64,000 nucleotides of DNA from VAZQ01 sp963807865 (GCA_963807865.1 CAWEDK010000009.1:382276-446275), one strand, 5' to 3'; positions 26,264 to 36,043 are shown, counted from the first letter of the stretch. Program-made: numbers and translations. Notes: generated by a model not told the origin, from the sequence alone.

Positions 26264-28237
26264 ATGGCACGAAAAAATCCGCGTCCTGAGGTAAGCCGGC
26301 GTAAATTCCTGGCCGGCGTTGCGGTAGCAGGCGCCGCGACGGCGACAACAGTCCCGCAGAACGGTGCGAACGCTGCGCCGACCAGCGTTGCGCCGCGGCT
26401 GCCGTCTGCGCTGCCGCCGTAATTCCACACCATTGCGACCGAGACCGGAACGCCCGGCGAAGGACACGGCGCGGATCGGCGGCCGGCCCGGTTCCGATTT
26501 CATGGTCGACGTCATCAAGACGCTCGACATCAAGTACGCGCCGTCGAACTGCGCTTCGAGCTTCCGCGCAATTCACGAGTTGATGATCAACTACGGCCAG
26601 AACAAGATGCCGGAATACCTCACGGTCACTCATGAGGAGATCCGGGGTTGGAATGGCGCATGGCTACTTCAAGGCCACCGGCAAGCCGCTGATGACACTG
26701 TGCCATGGCACCGTCGGCCTGCAGCACGCCGCCATGGGCGTCTACAACGCCTGGTGCGACCGGGTTCCGCTGATCGTCGTCGGCGGCAACGATCTCGATG
26801 CCGCGCATCGGCCGCCGGGCGTGCCGACCGTCCATTCGGCGCAGGACATCAACGCGCTGGTGCGCGACTTCACCAAGTGGGACGACACGCCGGTCGGCCT
26901 GCAGCATTTCGCGCAGTCGTTCGTGCGCGCCTACAAGATCGCGACGACGCCGCCCTATGGGCCGGTGGCGATCTCGCTCGACGCCGGCATCCAGCAGGAG
27001 CCGATGAAGAACAACGGCGAGAAGCTCTACATTCCGCGGCTACGTTCCGACTTCGCCGCCGCAGGGCGATACCGGTGCCGTCAAGGAAGCCGCCAGGCTC
27101 CTGGCCAACGCGCAGAACCCGGTGATCGTCGCCGATCGCGCGGCGCGCACACCGAACGGCGTCAGGCTTCTGGTGCAATTGGCCGAGCTGCTGCAGGCGC
27201 AGGTGATCGACCAGGGCGGCCGGATGAATTTCCCGCGCACGCACTACCTCAGCCGCCCGCTCACGGCGGTCAGCAATGCGGACGTCATCATCGGGCTGGA
27301 ACTCACCGACTTCTGGGCGACCGTCAACGCCTACATCGACAACGGCGAGCACGGCATCGGCATCAATACCACCCGCATCAAGCCCGACACCAAGCTGATC
27401 AGCATCAACTCGGTCGACCTCAACACCAAGGCGAACTATCAGGACTTCCAGCGCTTCCAGGTCGTCGACATCCAGATGGCGGCGGACGCCGAAGCGACGC
27501 TGCCGGCGCTGATCGAGGCCGTGCGGGCGGCGATCCCGAACGACCGCAAGGCGGCGATCGAGAAGCGTGGCGAGGCCGCCAAGAAAGCCTATGCGGACGG
27601 ACGCGAGCGCACCAAGCAGGCCGCCGCGCTCGCCTGGGATGCAAGCCCGATCAGCACCGCGCGGCTGGTGATGGAAATCTACGCCCAGATCAAGGACCTC
27701 GACTGGTCGTTGGTGTCATCGACCGGCAACGTCAGCAACTGGCACCAGCGGCTGTGGCCGATGGAGAAGCATCACCACTGGCTCGGCCATTCGGGCGGCT
27801 ATGGCGTCGGCTACGGCGCGCCGGCCTCGATCGGCGCCGCGCTCGGCAACCGCGACCTCGGCCGGTTCTCGGTCTCGATCCAGGCGGACGGCGATCTGAT
27901 GTACGTGCCGGGCTCGCTGTGGACCGCGGCGAAGCACAAGATTCCGCTGCTGGCCGTGATGCACAACAACCGCGGCTACCATCAGGAAGTGATGCACGTG
28001 CAGCGGCTGTCGAACTTCCGCAACCGCGTGGCGAGCCTGGGCGGCGACATGGGGCCGATCGGCACCAGCATCGAGCAGCCCGACATCGAGTACCACAAGC
28101 TGGCGGAATCGATGGGCTGGTGGGCGAAGGGTCCGATCAAGGATCCGGCGCAGCTGGGTCCGGCGATCAAGGAGGCGGTCGCCCGGGTCAAGGAAGGCCA
28201 GCCCGCGCTGGTCAACGTCTGGACCCAGCCGCGCTAA
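26264..28237 (+). pseudogene. Thiamine-diphosphate enzyme with Tat signal (frameshifts)
   Basis: An acetolactate-synthase-like protein of about 657 residues. The opening frame (ATG 26264, GGGAGA site) carries a twin-arginine leader, SRRKFLAGVAVAGAA, so export to the periplasm is predicted. Past the shifts come the catalytic Glu region (VTHEEI...GMAHGYFKATGKP), the central domain (NPVIVADRAARTPNG) and the cofactor site QADGDLMYVPG to AVMHNNRGY. An in-frame TAA stands at 26420-26422, and single extra bases appear near 26463, 26642 and 27043. The total length is a multiple of three, as three insertions predict. A c-type cytochrome follows at once and could take electrons from an oxidative decarboxylation; that is inference. 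Confidence 0.8.
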
Positions 28238-28312
28238 CATAACGTCAATCGTCGCATGCTCCGGGCGAAGCGCAGCGCGCTTCGCCGGGGTGTGCCTGAG
28301 GGAGATTCGCCG

Positions 28313-28660
28313 ATGCGTTTTGTTCGTGTGTTCGGGCTCGCGGTATTTGCCGCCGGTCTCGCGATCAGTCAGGGCGCCGCGCACGCGGCATCCGCCGAAA
28401 AGGGCAAGGCGGCTTACGTCCAGCACGGCTGCTGGGGCTGCCACGGCTTCCAGGGGCAGGGCGGCATCACCGGCCCGAAGCTTGCGCCCGATCCCATGCC
28501 GGTCGAAACGTTCAACGCCTTCGTGCGGACCACCAACCGCACCATGCCGCCCTACATGGAGGCGATCCTGTCGAACGACGACCTCGCGGATATCTACGCC
28601 TATCTGCAGACCATCCCGAAGCCGGCGGACTACAAGTCCATCCCGCTGCTCAATCAGTAG
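28313..28660 (+). CDS. Class I c-type cytochrome
   Basis: A complete 115-residue protein from ATG 28313. A signal peptide ends near AAHAA, and a single heme motif CWGCH is at residues 40-44. The axial Met is probably in RTMPPYM. It is soluble in the periplasm. It begins 75 bases after the Tat-signal ThDP enzyme and is probably in the same operon, which makes it a candidate electron acceptor for that enzyme. A hairpin of GC-rich arms (about 28262-28290) lies between the two. Confidence 0.9.
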   Translation: MRFVRVFGLAVFAAGLAISQGAAHAASAEKGKAAYVQHGCWGCHGFQGQGGITGPKLAPDPMPVETFNAFVRTTNRTMPPYMEAILSNDDLADIYAYLQTIPKPADYKSIPLLNQ

Positions 28661-28691
28661 CGGTCCGGCCAAAGCGGGCTACGTACTCCGA

Positions 28692-28796
28692 CCTCATCCT
28701 GAGGAGGCGCGAAGCGCCGTCTCGAAGGATGGCTGCAGGGTCGGAGCGTGCCGCCATGCTTCGAGACGCGGGCTTCGCCCGCTCCTCAGCATGAGG
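28692..28796. repeat. Bradyrhizobium-type palindromic intergenic repeat
   Basis: Two arms of about 42 bases (28692-28732 and 28754-28796) are imperfect inverted copies, both built on CCTCATCCTGAGGAG and GCTTCGAGACG-type cores. Each arm also folds on itself (GGCGCGAAGCGCC; GCGGGCTTCGCCCGC). Repeats of this pattern are scattered through Bradyrhizobium-like genomes. It lies just after the cytochrome stop and may stabilise or end its mRNA. Confidence 0.75.
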
Positions 28797-28822
28797 GGTG
28801 AAGAAAATGCGGCGCTCTATTG

Positions 28823-29113
28823 TCACGATTTCCGTTTCGAGAGTTCCGGAAGCCGCGCGAGCTCTCCTCGGATCAGCGCTACCTTTTTCGCCCGCGACCA
28901 TCCCTTCACCTGTCGCTCTGCCGAGATTGCGTCGGTGACGCGGTCAAACCATTGCGAAAAAACCAAAACGACGGGGCGGCGAGGCGCCGTGTAACTGTCG
29001 TGGGTTCCGGCGTTGTGCTGAGCGACGCGCAATTCAAGGCTCGTTCGCGCCGTGCCGGTGTAGTAACTACCGTCGGCACAAAGCAGGATGTAAAGGAAGG
29101 AGCCTTCTCTCAT
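28823..29113 (-). CDS. GIY-YIG nuclease-domain protein
   Basis: A complete 96-residue protein with the GIY-YIG core as LYILLCADGSYYTGTA, then the Arg of the active helix (LELRVAQHNAG) and the family helix AISAERQVKGWSRAKKVALI. Stand-alone domains of this type (UPF0213-like) are common and their biological role is unclear. It runs opposite to the cytochrome and ahead of the reductase gene on the minus strand. Confidence 0.88.
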   Translation of the reverse strand: MREGSFLYILLCADGSYYTGTARTSLELRVAQHNAGTHDSYTAPRRPVVLVFSQWFDRVTDAISAERQVKGWSRAKKVALIRGELARLPELSKRKS

Positions 29114-29153
29114 GGTGGCGCCTCGATCTTCGAGACCGGCGCTGCGTGTGTCT

Positions 29154-30111
29154 TCACAAATCCAGCACCAGGCGCTCGCTCTTGCAGCCCGCGCAGCAGA
29201 TCATGACCTTGGTGTTGGAGGCCTGCTCCTCCTCGGTGAGGATCGCGTCGCGGTGCTCGGGCTCGCCGGAAATCACCCGCTGCTCGCACGCCCCGCAGAT
29301 GCCGAGCTCGCACGAATAGTCGATATCGATGCCGGCATCGAGCAGCACCTGCAGGATGCTCTGGCCCTCCGGGATGACGAATTCCTGGCCCGAGCGCGCG
29401 AGCTCGACGACGAAGCCGCCCTTCTTGTCCGGCTGCGCCTTGGGCGTGAAATACTCGACATGCACCTGCTCGCGCGGCCAGTCTGCGGTGGCGGCCTCGA
29501 ACGCGTTGAGCATCGGCGTCGGCCCGCAGCAGTACAGATGCGCGTCCCTCGGCGCGTCGCGTAAGATGTTTGCGACGTCGAGAAACTTGCCCGCGCTCTC
29601 GTCGTCGAAGTGGAATTGCGCGGCGGGCAGGTTTTCGAGCGTTGACAGGAACGCCATGTCGGCGCGCGAGCGGCAGGCATAATAGAGCGTTCCAGGAGCG
29701 GCCCAGTTCCTCAAGCCGCTGCGCCATGCACCAGATCGGCGTGATGCCGATGCCGCCGGCGAACAGGATGACGTGGCTGGCATCCTCGCGCAGCGGGAAG
29801 TTGTTGCGCGGCGCGCTGATCTTGAGCGTCCGGCCGACGCGCAGTTCGTCATGCACGTAGCGCGAGCCGCCGCGGCTCGCCGGATCGCGCTTGACGCCGA
29901 GCGTGTAGTTCAGCGGCTCACGCGCGGGCAGAATCAGCGAGTATTGCCGGACGATTCCGTTCGGCAGGTGAACATCGATATGCGCGCCGGGATCGTAGGC
30001 AGGCAGCGGCTTGCCGTCCGGCCGGACGAACTCGTAGAGATTGGTATCGCGGGCGCCGTAGCGGATGGCATTCAGCCGCACCTCGATCAGGTCAGTTTCG
30101 GTCTGCGCCAC
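29154..30111 (-). pseudogene. 2Fe-2S oxidoreductase of the phthalate dioxygenase reductase type (one frameshift)
   Basis: A protein of about 318 residues with an FMN/FAD domain (DPGAHIDVHLPNGIVRQYSL), an NAD domain (VILFAGGIGITPI, HLYCCGPTPMLNAFE) and a C-terminal plant-type ferredoxin (CELGICGACEQR, last Cys in VMICCAG). It passes electrons from NAD(P)H to a Rieske oxygenase. One extra base near 29690 breaks the frame, and the length is one over a multiple of three. No oxygenase alpha subunit is adjacent. The nearest Rieske ferredoxin is at 32121 and oxygenases are at 56.5 and 61.8 kb. Confidence 0.88.
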
Positions 30112-30139
30112 CGGTATTCCTCATGCCGCTCGGCCGGAA

Positions 30140-30255
30140 GCTAGTGTGCCCCGGTTCCGAGGTTCGCGTCATTCTGCGGCATCCTCATTGGCGAACTTCG
30201 GAATCAAGGACACTAGCAACTTGTTGATCTAGTGTGGCTTTGGTTCGAAGTCCGC
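30140..30255. repeat. Inverted repeat plus a third direct copy
   Basis: The arm GCTAGTGTGCCCCGGTTCC... (30140-30167) is an imperfect inverted copy of 30191-30217, which ends GGACACTAGC. A third copy in the first orientation, CTAGTGTGGCTTTGGTTCG... , is at 30229-30255. Together they resemble a small non-coding mobile or palindromic element. The 343-base gap 30112-30454 otherwise holds only the terminator at 30397. Confidence 0.65.
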
Positions 30256-30396
30256 ATCGCGAACTGGCCGCAGCAATGATGCAGACTTCTGAACCGCCAC
30301 ATCAGGGGTCATCGGGCAAGGGCGGGTTTTGTCAATCTGTCCACAGATATGCCCGCTGGCCGCCGACTCAAGGCGATCGCGGCACCTCAAAGAAAA

Positions 30397-30424
30397 CCGC
30401 CGCCCGGATGGAGCCGGGCGGCGG
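30397..30424 (-). terminator. Rho-independent terminator of the amidohydrolase gene
   Basis: CCGCCGCCCGG (30397-30407) pairs perfectly with CCGGGCGGCGG (30414-30424) around a 6-base loop. On the minus strand the stem is followed by TTTTCTTT. It lies 31 bases beyond the stop of the minus-strand gene at 30455. Confidence 0.88.
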
Positions 30425-30454
30425 CGTGGTTTCTTGACGCTTCCCTGAATGTGG

Positions 30455-31705
30455 TCAGGCGGCGAGGTTGCCGAACTTCTGCAGGTTCTCTTTCTGCTTC
30501 TCGTTGCGCGGCGGCAGCTTGAACAGTCGCGCCGCGGTGCCGCCGAGGATGTTGTGCTTGGCCTTCTCGGACAGGAACGGCAGGTCGTAGATCGTGCTCG
30601 GCAGGTCGAAATCCCAGTGCGGATAGTCCGACGAGTACAGCAGCTGCGTCTCCGCATTGATCATGCGGAAGGTGCACTTCCAGCGCCTCCATGTCCTGAA
30701 TTTCCATCGGCTGCGACGAGTAGTACATGTCGCGCATGTAGTCGCTCGGCTTCTTCTTCAGCAGCGGCGCCTCCGACGGGCGCAGCATGTATTCGTGGTC
30801 GAGCTTCTGCATCAGGAACGGCACCCAGGCGAGGCCGGACTCGATCCAGACCACCGGCAGCTTGGGGAAGCGCTCGCCCATGCCGTTGATGACCCAGTTG
30901 GTGCAATGCAGGATGTTGTACCAGCTGAAGCCGAGCGCATGCACCGACAGGAAGCGGTTGCAGGTCTTGAAGATCGGCTCGCGCCCAGTTCGGGCCGGAG
31001 TGGAACGACAGCACCAGGCCGCGCTCCTCGATCGCCCGATAGACCTTCATGTACTGGTTGTCGTGCACCGCCGGTGTTGCGCACGGTCGTGACCATGAAG
31101 CCGCCGACATGCTTGCGGTCGCCGAATGTCTCGACCTGGCGCAGTGCACTCGTCGGCGTCGTAGAACGGCAGCGCACAGCATCGAATAGAAGCGGCCGCC
31201 CGATTCCGGCAGCACCTTCTCGGTGAGCCAGCGGTTGTAGGCCCAGCACAGCTCGACCTCCATTTCCTTCTGCGGATGCATGCCGATGGTGAGCATGCCG
31301 GTCGGGAACAGGCAGGAGTAGTCGACGCTCATCGCGTCCATCCAGCGATAGCCGAGCTCGACGTCGCGGTGATGGCCCTTTTCGTCCGTGTCTTCTCGGT
31401 CGCGCGCAGCGGATAGCGGGTAACGCGGCCGCCCATGTCCTGATAGCCGACGTGTCTGCACCATGATGCCGCCGCGGCTGCCCTTGGCGAGCGCCTGACA
31501 TCGCGAGCTGACGCAGCACGTCGTTTTCCATGTAGGGCAGGAACTCGCGGAAGTTCTCGTTCTCGTAGTGATGCGCGTCGACGTCGACGATCAGCATGTC
31601 GTCGAACTTGCGCTGCACGGCCTGCTTGCGGGCATGCGCGAGCAGGCGGCTGGTGTTCAATTCCTCAACGGTGACGCGTCGGCCGCGATCAGCAATCAGA
31701 TCCAT
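30455..31705 (-). pseudogene. Amidohydrolase_2 family protein (several frameshifts)
   Basis: Pieces in all three frames join into one protein of about 415 residues. The N-terminal frame (ATG 31705) gives VTVEELNTSRLLAHARKQA and the metal motif DVDAHHYENENFREF. The middle has VDYSCLFPTGMLTIGMHP, HALGFSWYNILHCTNWVI and LAWVPFLMQKLDHEYML. The end has LLYSSDYPHWDFDLP with the last metal Asp, and FKLPPRN. This is the ACMSD-like hydrolase/decarboxylase group, often found in aromatic ring-fission pathways. At least five indels are needed. Rieske ferredoxin and FAA hydrolase genes lie directly upstream on the same strand. Confidence 0.78.
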
Positions 31706-31747
31706 GTCATTCTCCCATGATCGCCGGGTTTCCTTGCGACAGACGGT

Positions 31748-32134
31748 TCAGCGCCCAGTCGCGTTTTGCCAGAACCCAAGCTCGTAAACAGACAAATTGC
31801 CCGCGCGCAGCAGCGCACTCGCGGTGTGGATCAGCGCGGTCGGGCTCACCGCCTGACCTTCCTTGACGGGCGTGTGCCGCGCGCCGTTGTCGATCTGCGT
31901 CGAATAGATTCGGCAGAGCGTGCCCATCAGGGCCTGCATCGCCTCGACTGAAAGCGCATCCTCGGTCTTGGCGAATTCGCGCTCGATCTCGCCGGCAAGG
32001 CGGATCGCGCTGGTCGACAATTCGTTCTGCGGGACAGCCTTGGGCTTCGCCGGCGCGACCTTGGCGACGGCCTTCGGCTTGCCGCTGGCGGCAGGGCGGC
32101 GCGCGGATTTGGTCGCTGCCTTAGGCGACGACAT
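31748..32134 (-). CDS. Hypothetical protein with basic Ala/Pro/Lys-rich N-terminus
   Basis: A complete 128-residue protein. Residues 1-35 are a low-complexity basic arm of Ala, Lys and Pro, after which a helical domain follows (LAGEIEREFAKTEDALSVEA, ALIHTASALLRAGNLSVYEL). I do not recognise the family. Its start overlaps the end of the Rieske ferredoxin gene by 14 bases, so the two are probably translated together; a role linked to the ferredoxin or to the amidohydrolase is possible. Confidence 0.7.
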   Translation of the reverse strand: MSSPKAATKSARRPAASGKPKAVAKVAPAKPKAVPQNELSTSAIRLAGEIEREFAKTEDALSVEAMQALMGTLCRIYSTQIDNGARHTPVKEGQAVSPTALIHTASALLRAGNLSVYELGFWQNATGR

Positions 32135-32486
32135 AAATCTCGTCCCCTTTTTCCACGACCTTGTATTTCCGCAGCTTCATCTTGCGGTCGGAGACGCACT
32201 CGCCGGTCTTCATGTCGTATTCCATGCCGTGCCATGGACAGACGAAGTGCATCTCGGTTTCCGAGAAGTAGAGACCCTGCGAGGTCTTGTCGGGGCGCAG
32301 CCGCTCCTCGACCTTGGCGATGGTAAGGCCTTCGCAGGCCGGGCCGCCCTGGTGCAGGCAGAAATTGCTGTAGGCGTAGAACTGGCCTTCGTGCCGGAAG
32401 ACGCCGATCTCGTTCTCGCCGGCGAAAATGATGCGGCGGTCGCCGTCCTTGAATTCAGCGGTCTTACCGACGTACTGCTCAGCCAT
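32121..32486 (-). CDS. Rieske 2Fe-2S ferredoxin
   Basis: A complete 121-residue protein with both Rieske cluster motifs: CLHQGG (Cys and His ligands) and CPWHGMEYD. No oxygenase catalytic domain is attached, so this is the ferredoxin component of a multi-component oxygenase or an independent electron carrier. It probably takes electrons from the reductase encoded at 29154. The upstream gene on the strand is the FAA hydrolase (32768-33694), 281 bases away. The gap contains an 8-bp hairpin (GCAACGGG/CCCGTTGC, 32716-32735) and nothing else clear. Confidence 0.92.
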   Translation of the reverse strand: MAEQYVGKTAEFKDGDRRIIFAGENEIGVFRHEGQFYAYSNFCLHQGGPACEGLTIAKVEERLRPDKTSQGLYFSETEMHFVCPWHGMEYDMKTGECVSDRKMKLRKYKVVEKGDEIYVVA

Positions 32487-32767
32487 GCTGGCAAGCCTCC
32501 TGGGATTTCCCGGCCGAGGACGCTCTGGCCCTTATGGGGGCGGCGAATGCGGCGTCCCTTTGTGGCTGGTATATTACAATTGTTTTATTCCGGCCAGCGC
32601 CAAGGCATCGGCCGGCATCCGCGAAATCACATGCCAGAGACGCAAATGCGTTTGATCCAGGTCATTGCTGGCGTCGACGGTACGTGCCTGCGACTGGGCG
32701 CTATCGGAGGCCGCAGCAACGGGACGCCCCGTTGCCGCGGCATCCGGGGATCGCGATCCGCGCGGCC

Positions 32768-33694
32768 TCACGCGAGCTTGTTGGTCAGCTCGCCGATGTT
32801 CTCGATCCAGATCTTCACCACGTCGCCCTTCTTGAGGAACTCGCCTCGCGCCGAGCCGACGCCGGCCGGCGTGCCGGTCAGGATCAGGTCGCCGGGGTAA
32901 AGCGTCATGCCGCTGGACAGCTGGGCGATCTGCTCGGCCAGGTTAAAGATCATATCCTTGGTATTGGAATCCTGCTTCAGGACGCCGTTGACCCACAGCT
33001 TCAGGCCGAGGTTCTGCGGGTCGCGGATGTCGCTCGCCGGCACGATCCAGGGCCCGAGCGGACAGGAGCCGTCGAAGCTCTTGTGCTTGGTCCAGTCGGC
33101 CTTGAAAGGCGAGGTGTCGCTGATATTCGGACGCGGGCCGCGGTCGCGCGCCGAAAGGTCGTTGGCGCAGGTATAGCCGGCCACGTAGGACAGCGCCTTG
33201 GATTGCGGGACATCACGGGCCGGCCGGCCGATGACGGCGGCCAGCTCGACCTCCCAGTCGACCTTGTCCGAAATATTCGAAATTTTGACGGTCGCGCCCG
33301 GGTCGGTCACCGCGCGGGCGGCCTTGATGAAATGCCAGGCCTTCAGCCCCTGGGTATGGGGATCGGGCTCTAGCGGCCGGTTCATCTTGCGGGCCATCTC
33401 GGCGGCATGGTCGGCGTAGTTCGCACCCGCACAATAGATCGTGTACGGCCACAGCAGCGGGCGCGCGCAGCTTGGTCTTGCCGAGCGGCTGGCTCTTGAC
33501 CCGGCCCTTGCCGGCTTTTGCGGCGGCCCCTTCAGCACCGCCTTGGCGGCCGTCCAGTCGTTGATGATGCCGAGGACGGTGGAGTAGGCGGCCTTGCCGG
33601 TGAGCTTGGCGGCGTCGAACACCTTGTCGTCGATCACGAGGCCGGCGCGGGGCCCGTCGGCGGATTGGTAGGTCGCAAGCTTGTAGCCGGCCAT
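32768..33694 (-). pseudogene. Fumarylacetoacetate (FAA) hydrolase family protein (two compensating frameshifts)
   Basis: About 308 residues from ATG 33694 (MAGYKLATYQSADGPRAG). The N-terminal frame shifts near 33530 and returns near 33465, so the length stays a multiple of three and only about 20 residues are out of frame. The catalytic half is intact: YCAGANYADHAAEM, VDWEVELAAVIGR, TCANDLSARDRG, MIFNLAEQIAQLSSGMTL and LTGTPAGVG, which include the Glu/Asp metal ligands. The family hydrolyses C-C bonds or decarboxylates and hydrates ring-cleavage products. Such an enzyme fits directly after the extradiol-type dioxygenase encoded divergently. Confidence 0.85.
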
Positions 33695-33900
33695 GTTGAT
33701 TTGCTCCTTGGATGTCCGACGGCGGATGGTGCGCAAGCAAATGCCGAATCCATAGCGGCTTGTCGAGTACCTGGAGCGGTCGGCGACCCATGAAACCGCC
33801 GCAACACTGGCCGCGCGCGTTCGCGATGCTCGATCCGTATCGCGAAATTACGCTATAGTGCCGCCACACGCGGTCAGACCGACTGAGACCGGAGAGACAA

Positions 33901-34792
33901 ATGGTTAAAGCGCGACGTATCGGGCACGCCACTTTCGAGACGCCCGACCTGGACAAGGCGATCGACTACTACGATGAGTTCATGGGCCTCAAGCTGGCGG
34001 AGCGCGAAAAGGACCGCGCCTTTCTCGCCACCAAGATCGGCCTGCTCACCATCCAGCTCAACAAATCGGACCGCGCGCACTGCACAGTCGCTGTCGTTCG
34101 AGGTGTCGCCGAATTCGGATTTCGGCGAGCTGGCGCGCGAACTGGCCAAGGACGGCGTGCGCAGCGAACTGCGCAACAATTCCGTGCCCGGCATGGGGCA
34201 GGTGCTGTCGTTCCAGGACAACAAGGGCACCACCATCGAGCTGTTCAAGGACTGGAACTATCTCTGCAAGCACGCCCAGGTGCTCGGGATCGGCCCGCTC
34301 AAGCTCGGCCATGTGGCGTTCTACACCCCCGACGTCCAGGCCACGGTGAACTTTTACGAGAAGGTCCTGGGCTTCCGCCACTCCGATTCGATCGGCGACT
34401 TCTTCGTGTTCATGCGCTGCGGGCCCGACCATCACACCGTCAATTTCTTCAAGGGGCCGGACGTGAAACTTCATCACATCGCGTTCGAGATGAAGGACTT
34501 CATGCACCTGCAGAACTCCTGCGAGCTGATGGGCCAGCGCAAGGTGCCGATCCTGTGGGGGCCGCTGCGCCATGGTCCGGGCCATAACATCGCGACCTAC
34601 CACCGCAACCAGGACGACCAGATGGTCGAGTTCTTCTGCGAGCTCGACAAGATGCTGGACGAGGAGCTCGGCTATTTCGAGCCGCGGCCGTGGCATCACG
34701 ATACGCCGCAGCGGCCCAAGGTCTGGGTGCCGGGCACCACCACAGTGTGGGGGCCGTCACCCGAGGAAGGATTCCACAAACTGACGGCGTGA
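33901..34792 (+). pseudogene. VOC-family extradiol-type dioxygenase (one frameshift)
   Basis: About 297 residues in two vicinal-oxygen-chelate domains. The first (HATFETPDLDKAIDYYDEF) is followed, after one extra base near 34085, by the catalytic domain with the likely iron ligands His in GHVAFYTPD, His in KLHHIAFEM and Glu in MVEFFCELD. Catechol 2,3-dioxygenases of this build open aromatic rings next to the diol. The length is one over a multiple of three. It is divergent from the FAA hydrolase and convergent on soxA, with 3 bases between the two stops. Confidence 0.85.
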
Positions 34793-34795
34793 ACC

Positions 34796-35565
34796 TTAAG
34801 GCCGCACGGCGGGCGCCTCGACCGGCATGCCGCGCGCCCGCCACGCCAGGTAGATTTCGAGCTCGACAAAGTCCGGCGCGCCGAGCGGGAAGGATTCGGC
34901 GCGCATGCCGACCAGGCAGTTGCGCAGCCGCCGCTGCAGCGAGCCGAGCGTCTGCCATTCCAGCCGGTATTGCGGGTAGCCGGTGGGATGCGCCTGCGGG
35001 ATCGGTGCGCCGGCAAGCTTCTGTCCCCAATTGTCGTCATGGCAGTTGGCGCAGGACAGGTTGAGCTGGCCTTGCCGGCGCTCGATACGCCTTCTGGCCC
35101 GCCTCGATGAACGGACGCGTGCGGTCGTCCACCTTGACGTCGATCGGCATCCCGCGCGACTGGCGCGTCACGTAGGCCGACAGCGCCAGCAGGTCCTTTC
35201 CCTCGGTCGGCGAACTTCGTCGCCTTCTGCTGATCGGTGCGGCAGATATTGATCCGCTCGTCGAGATTGACCGGACGCCCACGCGCCACGTCGAAGGCCG
35301 GATAGCGCGCGGCAACGCCTTTCATACTGGCCGGCGCATCGGCATGGCAGTCGGCGCAGGACTTGTTGGCCTCGCCAGCCTTGCGCTTCCACAGCGCTTC
35401 GCCGTCGAGCACCCAGAGCATGCCGGGGTTGGTGGTGTCGTCGTCCTGCATGGCGCGGGTTTCGCGGCTCATGAACTCGTAGCCGGACTTGCGCTCGGAC
35501 AGCGGGACATCGGCGGCAACGGCAGGAGCGGCGAGGCAAAGCACGAACAAACAAGCCAAGTTCAT
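34796..35565 (-). pseudogene. soxA: SoxA, c-type cytochrome subunit of SoxAX (frameshifts)
   Basis: Read across at least two indels, about 256 residues. A signal peptide follows ATG 35565, then RKSGYEFMSRETRAMQDDD, heme motif CADCH, VARGRPVNLDERINICR, YVTRQSRGMPIDVKVDD, a second heme motif CANCH and RRLRNCLVGMRAE with the conserved Cys that carries the active thiol. SoxAX couples sulfur substrates to the swinging-arm Cys of SoxY. The length is two over a multiple of three. A palindromic repeat (35600-35681) separates it from soxZ, unlike the tight spacing upstream. soxB, the usual next gene, is absent. Confidence 0.85.
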
Positions 35566-35599
35566 CCGTTTCGCGGATCGCGCCGGGAGATGCGAATCG

Positions 35600-35681
35600 T
35601 GGCCGGGCCTGGCCCGGCCAATCACGTCCATGGTTTCGGCTTGTCGGTCGAGACATGGATGTCCGGCACAAGGCCGGACAT
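35600..35681. repeat. REP-like palindromes between soxZ and soxA
   Basis: Two perfect hairpins: TGGCCGGGC/GCCCGGCCA (35600-35620, 3-base loop) and ATGTCCGGC/GCCGGACAT (35659-35681, 5-base loop). This pair is typical of dispersed Bradyrhizobium repeats and shares its core with 485-507. It lies within the 155-base gap of the sox operon and could reduce read-through to soxA. Confidence 0.7.
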
Positions 35682-35720
35682 AGCGCAAAGGACCATTCGG
35701 CAGTCATTGCGGCGCGCGGT

Positions 35721-36041
35721 TCATTCCACCGTAATGCTGGCGCTTTCGGTTGCCGCGAACCCGTTGTCGCCGGTCCACTTGAACTCGATCTTGCCGGTCT
35801 CGGTCGCGACCGTCGAGAACGAGATGAACGGGTTGGCGGCGATCGCCGGGTGAAGCTCGGCGCGGAAGATCTCCTCACCGTTATAGGTGGCGACGAACGA
35901 CGTGATGACGTCGCGCGGCACCATCCGGCCGACATTGTCCGGGCGGTAGCCGCTTTCCATCTCGTGGGAGATCAGCGTCTTGATCTCGACGATGTCGCCG
36001 CGCTTGGCCTTGGGCGGAACGTTGATGAGCGTGCGTGCCAT
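35721..36041 (-). CDS. soxZ: SoxZ, sulfur-carrier complex subunit
   Basis: A complete 106-residue Ig-fold protein, undamaged. Family blocks: VPPKAKRGDIVEIKTLISH, ESGYRPDNVGRMVPRD, YNGEEIFRAELHPAIAANPF and EFKWTGDNGF. SoxZ pairs with SoxY to form the carrier that holds the sulfur intermediate on a swinging arm in the periplasm. It has no signal peptide of its own and would be co-exported with the Tat-targeted SoxY-type partner, encoded 2 bases upstream. Confidence 0.95.
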   Translation of the reverse strand: MARTLINVPPKAKRGDIVEIKTLISHEMESGYRPDNVGRMVPRDVITSFVATYNGEEIFRAELHPAIAANPFISFSTVATETGKIEFKWTGDNGFAATESASITVE

Positions 36042-36043
36042 GA

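Noticed and set aside
26632..28242. A 536-residue plus-strand frame over the ThDP enzyme
   Set aside because: Only its first part (to about 27045) is the real frame; the rest is the wrong frame after an insertion.
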